DNA of 64,000 nt from Saccharopolyspora gloriosae (lineage in GTDB: Bacteria > Actinomycetota > Actinomycetes > Mycobacteriales > Pseudonocardiaceae), in contig NZ_CP059557.1 of NCBI RefSeq assembly GCF_022828475.1, positions 620,001-684,000 on the forward strand. The letters run 5' to 3'. A program made the position numbers and the translations under genes. Position 1 is the stretch's first letter; every line of letters begins with the position of its first letter. Positions 18,668 through 27,339 of this stretch are shown piece by piece. Under the pieces are notes generated by a model. The model ran no database searches. It was not told where the DNA came from and saw only the letters and a list, made by a program, of their open reading frames with translations.

Positions 18668-19264
18668 GTGACGACGGTCCTGATCTGCGATGACCGACGT
18701 AGCGTCCGGGAAGGACTCACTCGCGTGATGTCCGCTGTCCCCGGAGTGAGTCGGATTGATTGCGTAGCCCACGGTGATGAGTTGCTTGCCCGCTTCGCGC
18801 GGCAAGCGGTGGACGTCGTACTGGTCGGCACCCAGCGAGCGGTGCCGAACGGTGTCGAGGCCACCAGAAGGCTCGTCTCCGCTCATCCTCAAGCCAATGT
18901 GATCGTCTTCGGTGCGCCGGACGACGCGGGCAGCATCGCGGCGGCCATCGCCGGCGGTGCACGCGGATACCTGCGCTGGGACGCCTCGCGGCCGGAACTG
19001 GTCGCCGCGCTGGCGCACACCCTGGCCAGCACGTCCGTCCCCGCGCCTCGGCAGCCGTCCGATCCGGGCGTGCAGCTCACCGAGCGGGAGCTGCAGGTGC
19101 TGCGGGGAATGAGCCAGGGAAAGAGCAACGGCCAGATCGGCCGCGAGCTCTACTTGTCCGAAGACACCGTCAAGACCCACGCCCGCAGGCTCTTTCGCAA
19201 GCTGGGAGTGCGGGATCGGGCGCAGGCGGTGGCGCACGGGTTCCGACGGGGGCTGGTCGCCTGA
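18668..19264 (+). CDS. bldM: BldM-type orphan response regulator
   Basis: The 198-residue protein has an N-terminal receiver-like domain (MTTVLICDDRRSVREGLTRVM) and a LuxR-type HTH (LTERELQVLRGMSQGKSNGQIGRELYLSEDTVKTHARRLFRKLG). The last 60 residues and the GFRRGLVA end match BldM of Streptomyces, which controls sporulation genes alone or with WhiI. At the place of the phospho-acceptor (MDVRMP in BldM) it reads LVGTQRAVP, so the Asp is missing; this fits phosphorylation-independent action. GGAAGGAG precedes the GTG start. whiD-bldM-sigD is the Streptomyces order. Confidence 0.9.
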   Translation: MTTVLICDDRRSVREGLTRVMSAVPGVSRIDCVAHGDELLARFARQAVDVVLVGTQRAVPNGVEATRRLVSAHPQANVIVFGAPDDAGSIAAAIAGGARGYLRWDASRPELVAALAHTLASTSVPAPRQPSDPGVQLTERELQVLRGMSQGKSNGQIGRELYLSEDTVKTHARRLFRKLGVRDRAQAVAHGFRRGLVA

Positions 19265-19919
19265 GTCGAACGGACTGCCACGGATGCCCACCTGCTCGCT
19301 CGATCACTCGGGTTCCGATCGGAGCGCCACGTGCGCCGATCGCCCGCGGGCGGCGGGCCGTGCCCCGCGCCGCGCTCGTCTCGGGGCGAATGCCCCGGAC
19401 CGCTCCGGCGTCCGGCTCGGCCCGGCGACCGAGTCCTCGCGTGCGAGGACTCGACGGATGATCTGCGGAGGTTCCGTGGGAGCTCCTTCCTGTTGTGTGA
19501 CGCCCCTCGCCGGAACGCGGCCACCGGCCGCCGCCCGGTTCACCTCGACGCCGCCGTTCGGGCTCGGCGGCGTCGGCAGGACTTCGGTGTCCGTCGTCAT
19601 GGCCTGGTGCGACACCGCATCGGGACATGGCGGCGGACACGTCTCATGACCCGGCCAGGTCGGGCCGGGAGTCGATCGCGGTCGTCGCGTCCGCCCCTAC
19701 CATCCGTCGATCAGTGCGAGTTCCGTACTGGGCGGACGATGCTCGGGTGGATATCTGGTAGTTATGGTTACGTGACAACGACCGCCGCTGGCCCCCACTC
19801 CCTGTTCAGGGAACTGTCCTCGCCCGGTACGGTGACCTCGGCGCTGCGTGCGGAGCACGTGATGTTCGCCGGGCAAATCCGAATCGCTTGAACGCGTAAC
19901 ACCAGGGCTGCTGTCTGCG
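19265..19919. other. 655-bp intergenic region before sigD
   Basis: No gene is supported. Open frames on both strands lack ribosome-binding sites and recognisable domains and show biased Arg/Pro/Gly content. The final 180 bp before sigD are AT-richer (GATATCTGGTAGTTATGG near 19748) and probably hold the sigD promoter. Confidence 0.5.
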
Positions 19920-20492
19920 ATGAGCAACGTGGGGGACGGGCTGGACGCACTTGTAGGCGCCGCCGTCGACGGCGATCGTCAGTCGATCGAGCGCTTGCTG
20001 GCCGAAATCCGTCCTTTGGTGGTGCGGTATTGCCGCGCCAGGGTAGGACGAAACGAACGGTCGTTCGCTTCGGCGGATGACGTCGCCCAGGAAGTGTGCC
20101 TCGCCGTGTTGACGGCGCTGCCCAGCTACCGGGACCAGGGTCGTCCTTTCCTGGCGTTCGTATACGGCATCGCCGCACACAAGGTGGCTGATGCGCATCG
20201 TGCGTCGGCTCGCAACCGCTCCGAACCGGTGGCGGACGTTCCGGATACTCCGGAGTCCGAGGCTGGACCGGAGCAGCGGGCCATGCAAGGTGAGCTTTCG
20301 GGCAGGATGGCGCAGCTATTGCGTGTCCTCCCGGCCAAGCAGCGGGAGATTCTGCTGCTCCGGGTGGTCGTCGGGTTGTCCGCGGAGGAAACCGCCGAAG
20401 CGGTCGGTTCGACTCCGGGAGCAGTGCGGGTGGCACAGCACCGCGCACTGGCCCGGCTACGCAAGACGCTGTCCGCGGAGGAGGTGGTCTGA
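19920..20492 (+). CDS. sigD: ECF sigma factor SigD
   Basis: The 190-residue protein contains sigma region 2 (about residues 25-95; DDVAQEVCLAVLTALPSYRDQG and FVYGIAAHKVADAHR) and region 4 (about 130-180; LPAKQREILLLRVVVGLSAEETAEAVGSTPGAVRVAQHRALARLR). Position before rsdA and guaB and the RFGRNE-like N-terminal region match actinobacterial SigD, which directs stationary-phase and envelope genes. Its stop touches the ATG of the anti-sigma gene, so the two are co-translated. No clear ribosome-binding site precedes the ATG. Confidence 0.94.
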   Translation: MSNVGDGLDALVGAAVDGDRQSIERLLAEIRPLVVRYCRARVGRNERSFASADDVAQEVCLAVLTALPSYRDQGRPFLAFVYGIAAHKVADAHRASARNRSEPVADVPDTPESEAGPEQRAMQGELSGRMAQLLRVLPAKQREILLLRVVVGLSAEETAEAVGSTPGAVRVAQHRALARLRKTLSAEEVV

Positions 20493-21836
20493 ATGGTCGA
20501 GCGGGAAGAGCCTGAGCGCACCCCGAAAAGGGAGCATGACTCGGACGCTCCCGTCGATTCCGGCCGGCAGGACGACCGTGCGGGCGAGACGCGAGCTTCG
20601 GAGGACTCTCCGGCCGTGCCCGCCGCTGGCGAGGGAGCCGAGCTGATCGACAATCGAGAGTCCGACTCCGCCACTTCGGCGACAACCGGGTCGAACACCG
20701 CCGGGATCGCTGACGGCCCGGAACCGGACGCCGCGGACCACTCTACCGGCCATTCGGCCGATTCGGCCACGTCCGACGAACCGGCCGCGCAGGCGGACGG
20801 CGCAGCCAAAGACGCCGCGGGCGAGGATCCGACGATCCGAGCCGCGCGCTCCGGCGACGAGCCCGAGGTGGAACCGGCGAGCGCACCGAGCGCGGGTGCC
20901 ACCGTCCTGGACTTCCGGCAGCGTCCGTTGGCGACCGACGCCGCCGACGACACAGCGCAGGCCACGGCCGCCGGCCTGATCGACGCGGACGAGGTCGGTG
21001 CGGAGCCCCTGAACCTCTCCGAGTTGCAGGCCGACGACGCGTTGCTCGACGCGCTCGGCGGCACCAATCCGAGCGTGCCCGCGGATTCCGCGGACACCGG
21101 CCCCGCGCTGGAATCGCTGCTGGTCGCGTGGCGACGGGAGGTCGACGCGGCACCGATCGGTGACCTCGTGGACACCGACGCCGCGATCGCGGCGATCGCC
21201 GCGGGCAGTCGTCCTCGGCGCAAATCCCGCCGCAGGCACCTCGTTCCGGTGGCTTCGGCCGCGGCGGTGCTGATGATCGGTTTCACCGGTGTCGGCTTGG
21301 CCGCGCGGGACGCGATGCCCGGCGACATGTTGTGGGGCGTGGCGCAGGTGCTCTACAACGACCACACGCGGGAGACGATGGCCGCGACGGCGGCGCAGAG
21401 CCAGCTCGACCAGGCCGAGAAGCAGTGGAAATCGGGTCAGCGCAGTGATGCACGGGCTTCGCTCGATCTCGCGCGCGAGACCATGAAGGACGCGGGCGAC
21501 CGGTTGGCGGAACTGCAAGCGCAGCACAAGGCGCTGCGGGAGCAGTTCGAGGGCGCGAACCCGTCCGACCCGTCCACCTCGGAGTCCACGTCGAGCTCGC
21601 ACCACGTGCCGACGACGACCGTCGAGCCGCCCCCGCCGTCGAACCCGCAGTTGCCGCCGACGGATCTGCCCACGCCGACGTCGCCGAGCACTCCGAGTTC
21701 CTCGCAGGAACCGACGGAGCCGACGACGCAGCCCAGCGAGACCAGCGGCAGCACGGACGTGCCGTCCAGCGGCACCACGGACGGATCGACCTCCGACCCG
21801 CACAACGGCGGCGGTCTGTTCCCCCGGCCGAACTGA
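20493..21836 (+). CDS. rsdA: anti-sigma-D factor RsdA, with long acidic N-terminus
   Basis: RsdA is a membrane-bound anti-sigma factor that holds SigD until proteolysis. The SigD-binding helix region is at about residues 165-232 (EPLNLSELQADDALLDALGG and LLVAWRREVDAAPIGDLVD), a single membrane helix follows (about 250-272, LVPVASAAAVLMIGFTGVG), then an extracytoplasmic coiled segment (about 285-355, SQLDQAEKQWKSGQ) and a Thr/Ser/Pro-rich tail. At 447 residues it is much longer than mycobacterial RsdA, mainly through about 160 acidic, disordered residues before the binding helix. It starts directly after the sigD stop and is followed by a terminator. Confidence 0.9.
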   Translation: MVEREEPERTPKREHDSDAPVDSGRQDDRAGETRASEDSPAVPAAGEGAELIDNRESDSATSATTGSNTAGIADGPEPDAADHSTGHSADSATSDEPAAQADGAAKDAAGEDPTIRAARSGDEPEVEPASAPSAGATVLDFRQRPLATDAADDTAQATAAGLIDADEVGAEPLNLSELQADDALLDALGGTNPSVPADSADTGPALESLLVAWRREVDAAPIGDLVDTDAAIAAIAAGSRPRRKSRRRHLVPVASAAAVLMIGFTGVGLAARDAMPGDMLWGVAQVLYNDHTRETMAATAAQSQLDQAEKQWKSGQRSDARASLDLARETMKDAGDRLAELQAQHKALREQFEGANPSDPSTSESTSSSHHVPTTTVEPPPPSNPQLPPTDLPTPTSPSTPSSSQEPTEPTTQPSETSGSTDVPSSGTTDGSTSDPHNGGGLFPRPN

Positions 21837-21842
21837 GAGATC

Positions 21843-21877
21843 CGGATCCGCGTCCACCAGGGCGCGGATCCGTTTTT
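21843..21877 (+). terminator. terminator of sigD-rsdA
   Basis: CGGATCCGCG and CGCGGATCCG form a perfect 10-bp stem with a 10-base loop, followed by TTTTT, 6 bp after the rsdA stop. Confidence 0.88.
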
Positions 21878-22002
21878 CGGCGCACAAGGTCGCCTGATCG
21901 TGCTGAATTCGAGCGCGTTCCGCTCAGAGCGTGCGTAGTACCGCGGTGGGCGAGCGGCGGTCACCTGCGTGCGGTGTCACCGCCGAAACGGCCGAGCCTC
22001 GG

Positions 22003-22395
22003 TCAGCGGCTGCTCTCGTTCTCCGTCTCGGTGACGCCGTCGGCGAAGCCGCGGCAGTACTCCCAGCTCATGTAGTCGCTGGGGTCCGGGGAGAACGCCG
22101 GCTCGTGCGGACGCATCCGACCGTCGTGCAGCAGCTGCTCCAAGCTGGAACGCAGCAGCTCCCAGTCGTGGTAGTGCGGCTCGCCGCAATCGGTGCAGTC
22201 CACGACGATGCCGCGGACGCCACGCGGCTCCAGCAACGCCTGGTAGACCGCGAGGTCGGTGAGGTCGGAGAGGAGTTCGGCTCGTTCGTCCTCGCCTAGC
22301 GGCGGGCCGAACTCGGGGTCCTGGTCGCCGAGCTCTCTGCTCGGATCGTCCGGGTCGCCCGCGAACGGGTCTGGGGGCAGCGGATCGTGCGACAC
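22003..22395 (-). CDS. DUF5319 protein (Rv3412 family)
   Basis: The 130-residue acidic cytoplasmic protein begins VSHDPLPPDPFAGDPDDP and contains DCTDCGEPHYHDWELL, where two Cys and two His could bind a metal. It matches the actinobacterial family represented by Rv3412, always found between rsdA and guaB2; the function is unknown. I chose the GTG at 22395 over an ATG at 22428 because the family starts here. TACCGT (22408-22403) lies 7 nt upstream and no ribosome-binding site is present, so a leaderless transcript is likely. It is divergent from guaB. Confidence 0.85.
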   Translation of the reverse strand: MSHDPLPPDPFAGDPDDPSRELGDQDPEFGPPLGEDERAELLSDLTDLAVYQALLEPRGVRGIVVDCTDCGEPHYHDWELLRSSLEQLLHDGRMRPHEPAFSPDPSDYMSWEYCRGFADGVTETENESSR

Positions 22396-22489
22396 GCACG
22401 GCACGGTACCGCCCACCACGACCTGCACTTCCGGTCGGGGCGCTCGCGCGGGCGCGTACGCGCGTCACCCCACCGCTGACCATCCCTGA

Positions 22490-24154
<1,665 letters not shown>

Positions 24155-24159
24155 GGCGT

Positions 24160-24186
24160 GGGGCTCGGACATCGTGTCCGAGCCCC
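24160..24186. terminator. bidirectional terminator between guaB and NmrA gene
   Basis: GGGGCTCGGACA and its complement form a perfect 12-bp stem with a TCG loop, 5 bp after guaB and 10 bp from the convergent gene stop. Confidence 0.82.
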
Positions 24187-24196
24187 TTGCTCCCGG

Positions 24197-25117
24197 TTAC
24201 GCGGCCGAGGGCAAGTGTTCCGCCGCCCACTGCTCGAACGTGGTGGTGGGCAGGCCCAGCTCGGTGGCGAACTCGGGCCGGGCGGGCTGCCCGATCACGT
24301 TCAGGTACTCGTGGCTGGCGCCCATGCCCGGCATTCCGGCGGCGCGCGCTTCGGCCTCGGTCATGTCGGGCGCTGTCAGCTGGGTGCCCAGCGCGTCGGA
24401 GAGCACTTCGGCGATCCGTTTCATCGGCAGGAAGTCGCCTGCCAGTTCCAGCTCGACCTCGTGGAACCGCTCCGGTTCCGCGATCGCGGCCGCTGCGGCC
24501 GAACCGATATCCGCCGTCGCGACCAGGGACAGGTGCGTGTCCGGGTTGACGACGGTGACCAGGCCGCCTTCGGTGCCGCGCGGGAACAGGAATCCCATCG
24601 CGGGCAGGAAGTTCGCCATGAAGAACGTCGGCTTGAGCAGCGTCCAGCTGCGGAAACCGGCTTCGCGGACCCGGTCCTGGATAGTGCTCTTGGCGTTCAG
24701 GCTGTCCGCCACCTTCCAGCGGCCCTCGGCCATGCCGGGGGCTTCGGTGTGCTGACCGGCGCCGCTGACCGAGGTGTGCACGAACTGCGGCACTCCGGCG
24801 GCTCGCGCCGCCTTGATGAGGTTGGTGCCTTGGGTGATCTCGCCCGCGAAGTCGAATCCGTCCTCGGTGAATTCGGGCATCTGCACGGAGAAGACGGCGC
24901 GGGCGCCGTCGACCGCCGAGGTGAGGGATTCGGGGTCGCGGAGGTCTCCGGTGACCAGCTCGGCGCCGAGTGCGCGGATCGCGGCGGCGCGTTCGGTCGC
25001 GGGATCGCGCACCAGGGCGCGGACGGGCACACCGGCGGCGAGCAAGGCCTGGGCGGTGGCGCCGCCCTGCCTGCCGGTGGCGCCGGAGACCAGGACGGGT
25101 GCGGAGTTCGTGGGCAT
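24197..25117 (-). CDS. NmrA-like NAD(P)-binding protein
   Basis: The 306-residue protein has the atypical-SDR Rossmann start VLVSGATGRQGGATAQALL and lacks the YxxxK catalytic pair, as usual for NmrA/HSCARG-type redox sensors or isoflavone-reductase-like enzymes. KPTFFMANFLPAM and the C-terminal VELAGD region are typical. It is divergent from a TetR gene with two shared palindromic operators between them, so it is probably the TetR target. The physiological substrate or role is unknown. This pair interrupts the otherwise conserved guaB-guaB3 neighbourhood. Confidence 0.85.
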   Translation of the reverse strand: MPTNSAPVLVSGATGRQGGATAQALLAAGVPVRALVRDPATERAAAIRALGAELVTGDLRDPESLTSAVDGARAVFSVQMPEFTEDGFDFAGEITQGTNLIKAARAAGVPQFVHTSVSGAGQHTEAPGMAEGRWKVADSLNAKSTIQDRVREAGFRSWTLLKPTFFMANFLPAMGFLFPRGTEGGLVTVVNPDTHLSLVATADIGSAAAAAIAEPERFHEVELELAGDFLPMKRIAEVLSDALGTQLTAPDMTEAEARAAGMPGMGASHEYLNVIGQPARPEFATELGLPTTTFEQWAAEHLPSAA

Positions 25118-25132
25118 GTTGCTCCTCGAGAC

Positions 25133-25157
25133 GTAAACGGCGGGGTCCGCCGTTTAC
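25133..25157. promoter_or_regulatory. TetR operator 1
   Basis: GTAAACGGCGG-GGT-CCGCCGTTTAC has perfect 11-bp arms and starts 16 bp upstream of the NmrA gene start, a position that would block its expression. Confidence 0.8.
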
Positions 25158-25170
25158 CTTACCGTACGAT

Positions 25171-25187
25171 ACGGCGGACCCCGCCGT
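25171..25187. promoter_or_regulatory. TetR operator 2
   Basis: ACGGCGG-ACC-CCGCCGT repeats the core of operator 1 on a centre 34 bp away, about three helical turns, and lies 23 bp upstream of the TetR gene start. This suits autoregulation and cooperative binding of two dimers. Confidence 0.75.
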
Positions 25188-25210
25188 TTTGTGCAGCAGG
25201 AGGTGACGCC

Positions 25211-25777
25211 ATGGCCGGCGCGCAGCGCTCGGACGCCCGGCGCAACCACGCCCGCATCCTCACCGTGGCGGAAGAGGAGGTCGCCGCCCGCGGTGCCGAG
25301 GCCTCCCTGGAGCAGATCGCCCGCACCGCCGGAGTCGGATCAGCCACCGTGCGCAGGCACTTCCCCACTCGCCGCGCCCTGCTGGAAGCGGTGTCCCACC
25401 GCCGCATCGAGGCGCTGAGCACTCGCGCCGCCGAACTGACCGGCGCGGTCGACGGCCGCGACGCGCTGCTGAGCTGGCTGGGCGAGGTGGTCGCCTACTG
25501 CGCCACCGTCCGCGGGCTGGCGGCCGCGCTGTCCTACGAGAGCCTTGAAACCGACCCGGTCGAAGGCAACTCCTGCGCCGCTGTGCTGGAGGAAGCGGGA
25601 GCGCCGTTGCTGGAGCGCGCCGTGCGAGCCGGGGCGGTGCGGCCGGACGTCGTCCTCACCGACCTGATCACGCTGATCGTCGGCATCGTGCTGGCCGTCG
25701 AACACCGCGCGGATGCCGCAGCCGAAGCCGACCGGCTGTTCCGGCTGGCCGTGGCAGGACTGAGCCCGCAGGACTGA
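25211..25777 (+). CDS. TetR family repressor
   Basis: The 188-residue protein has an N-terminal TetR HTH (ARILTVAEEEVAARGAEASLEQIARTAGVGSATVRRHFPTR, written here in parts: EEVAARGAEASLEQIARTAG and GVGSATVRRHFPTRRALLEA) and a C-terminal ligand-binding domain ending ADRLFRLAVAGLSPQD. The ATG at 25211 has AGGAGGTG at ideal spacing. It is divergent from the NmrA-like gene and the twin operators lie between them. The inducer is unknown. Confidence 0.93.
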   Translation: MAGAQRSDARRNHARILTVAEEEVAARGAEASLEQIARTAGVGSATVRRHFPTRRALLEAVSHRRIEALSTRAAELTGAVDGRDALLSWLGEVVAYCATVRGLAAALSYESLETDPVEGNSCAAVLEEAGAPLLERAVRAGAVRPDVVLTDLITLIVGIVLAVEHRADAAAEADRLFRLAVAGLSPQD

Positions 25778-25913
25778 GCTCCGCTCGACCGGCCGGTCGT
25801 CGTTGCGCGGTCCGGACGCCCGAGTCGAAAAGACCGGGGCGGATGCGAGGTGCGGGAGCGAAGTAGAGACAATGCTCCGTTGGAGTGTTGTGCGCTGGTA
25901 GGGAGGACTTGAC

Positions 25914-27044
25914 GTGCGGGATCTGGTTGAGATCGGCATGGGCCGGACGGCCATGCGGGGGTACGACCTGGAGGACATCGAGATCGTCCCGTCTCGGCGG
26001 ACCCGTTCGTCGCAGGACGTGTCGCTGGCCTGGCAGATCGACGCCTACCGGTTCGACATTCCGCTGGTGACGCACCCGACGGACGCCGTGGTGTCGCCGG
26101 CGACGGCGATCCGCGTCGGTGAGCTCGGCGGCTTGGGCGTGCTCAACGCCGAAGGGCTGTGGGCGCGGCACTCCAACGTCGAAGAGCGGCTGCTCGAGGT
26201 GGTGCGCACCGCCGAGGAGAACGAGGACCCGGGCGCCGCGATCAGCCTGCTGCAGGAGCTGCACGCGGCTCCGATCCGGCACGACCTGCTCGTGCAGTCG
26301 ATCAAGGAGATCAAGGACTCCGGGGTCACGGTCGCCGCGCGGGTCAGCCCGCAGCACGCCGAGGAGCTCACTCCGGACCTGCTGGCCGCCGGGGTGGAGG
26401 TGCTGATGGTGCAGGGCACCATCGTCTCGGCCGAGCACGTCGCGCGGGACGGGGAGCCGCTGAACTTGAAGCGGTTCATCGCGGACCTCGACGTGCCGGT
26501 GATCGCGGGCGGCGTCGGCGACTACCGCACCGCGATGCACCTGATGCGCACCGGAGCCGCCGGGGTGATCGTCGGATTCGGGCAGTCCCGTTCCGCGACG
26601 ACCACGCAGGTGCTGGGCATCGGGGTGCCGATGGCCACCGCCATCGCCGATGCGGCCGCCGCGCGCCGCGACTACCTCGACGAGACCGGCGGCCGCTACG
26701 TGCACGTGCTCGCCGACGGCGCGCTGTCCTACTCGGGCGACATCGCGAAGGCGATCGCCTGCGGGGCGGACGCGGTGATGCTCGGCGAGGCGCTGACCGA
26801 GGCGGAAGAGGCCCCGGGGCAGGGCTACTACTGGACGGCCGCCGCCGCGCACCCGAGCCTGCCGCGCAGCGAGATCGTCGGCTTCACCGGCGCCGGCGCC
26901 GACCTGGAGACGCTGCTGTTCGGGCCGAGCAGCGACCCGTTCGGCACGGTCAACCTGTTCGGCGGCCTGCGCCGGTCGATGGCGAAGACGGGGTACTCGG
27001 AGCTCAAGGAATTCCAGAAGGTCGGCCTGACGCTGCGGCGATGA
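25914..27044 (+). CDS. guaB3: GuaB3 family IMP dehydrogenase-related protein
   Basis: The 376-residue protein has an IMPDH/GMP reductase TIM barrel without CBS domains (GRTAMRGYDLEDIEIVPSRR, VIAGGVGDYRTAMHLMRTGA, VLADGALSYSGDIAKAIACG). At the place of the IMPDH catalytic loop (GPGSICTTR) it reads GQSRSATTTQV, so the nucleophilic Cys is absent. Actinobacteria carry this gene (Rv3410c) beside guaB and its reaction is not established. The GTG at 25914 has GGGAGGA upstream. A family B repeat begins 38 bp after the stop. Confidence 0.92.
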   Translation: MRDLVEIGMGRTAMRGYDLEDIEIVPSRRTRSSQDVSLAWQIDAYRFDIPLVTHPTDAVVSPATAIRVGELGGLGVLNAEGLWARHSNVEERLLEVVRTAEENEDPGAAISLLQELHAAPIRHDLLVQSIKEIKDSGVTVAARVSPQHAEELTPDLLAAGVEVLMVQGTIVSAEHVARDGEPLNLKRFIADLDVPVIAGGVGDYRTAMHLMRTGAAGVIVGFGQSRSATTTQVLGIGVPMATAIADAAAARRDYLDETGGRYVHVLADGALSYSGDIAKAIACGADAVMLGEALTEAEEAPGQGYYWTAAAAHPSLPRSEIVGFTGAGADLETLLFGPSSDPFGTVNLFGGLRRSMAKTGYSELKEFQKVGLTLRR

Positions 27045-27082
27045 GCCTTCCTATCGCGGTGATCTGCGCTGTGGGTCGTTCA

Positions 27083-27181
27083 GCGGAACCTCAGTTGCTT
27101 CCTCGCTGCGGGGTCATTTTCCCAAGTGGCTCCGCCGCGAGGGAAAATGCTGTCCTCGCGAGGAAGCAACTGAGAACCCGC
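27083..27181. repeat. family B structured element, copy 1 (99 nt)
   Basis: The element reads GCGG-AAC-CTCAG-TTGCTTC-CTCGC ... GCGAG-GAAGCAA-CTGAG-AAC-CCGC. It can fold into GCGG/CCGC, a symmetric AAC/AAC loop, a 17-bp stem, an 8x8 internal loop (TGCGGGGT / CTGTCCTC), a 9-bp stem CATTTTCCC/GGGAAAATG and an apical GTGGC-tcc-GCCGC hairpin. It lies between the guaB3 stop and the ChoD-type gene. Unlike copies 2-4, no mini-hairpin array follows, only CAGCGGCTTCGCCGTTG. Confidence 0.92.
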
Positions 27182-27339
27182 CGGTAGTCCTTTTGCTCGG
27201 GTGGTCGCTGCCAGCGGCTTCGCCGTTGGAAGGCGAAGATCAAAGGTCGCTCACGCGAGGTTCGGTGGGGCTCGGTGAGGTGCTCGTTGGCGGGAATCCG
27301 CCGGGTGGAGTAGCGGAAAGCACTAGCTACCCGCGAGTA

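Noticed and set aside
19304..19615. A 103-codon minus-strand frame between bldM and sigD
   Set aside because: No ribosome-binding site and no domain; the mycobacterial gene at this position (Rv3415c) is not resembled.
20053..20068. GAACGGTCGTTCG within sigD as another family A arm
   Set aside because: It is a short match inside a conserved coding sequence without a second arm.
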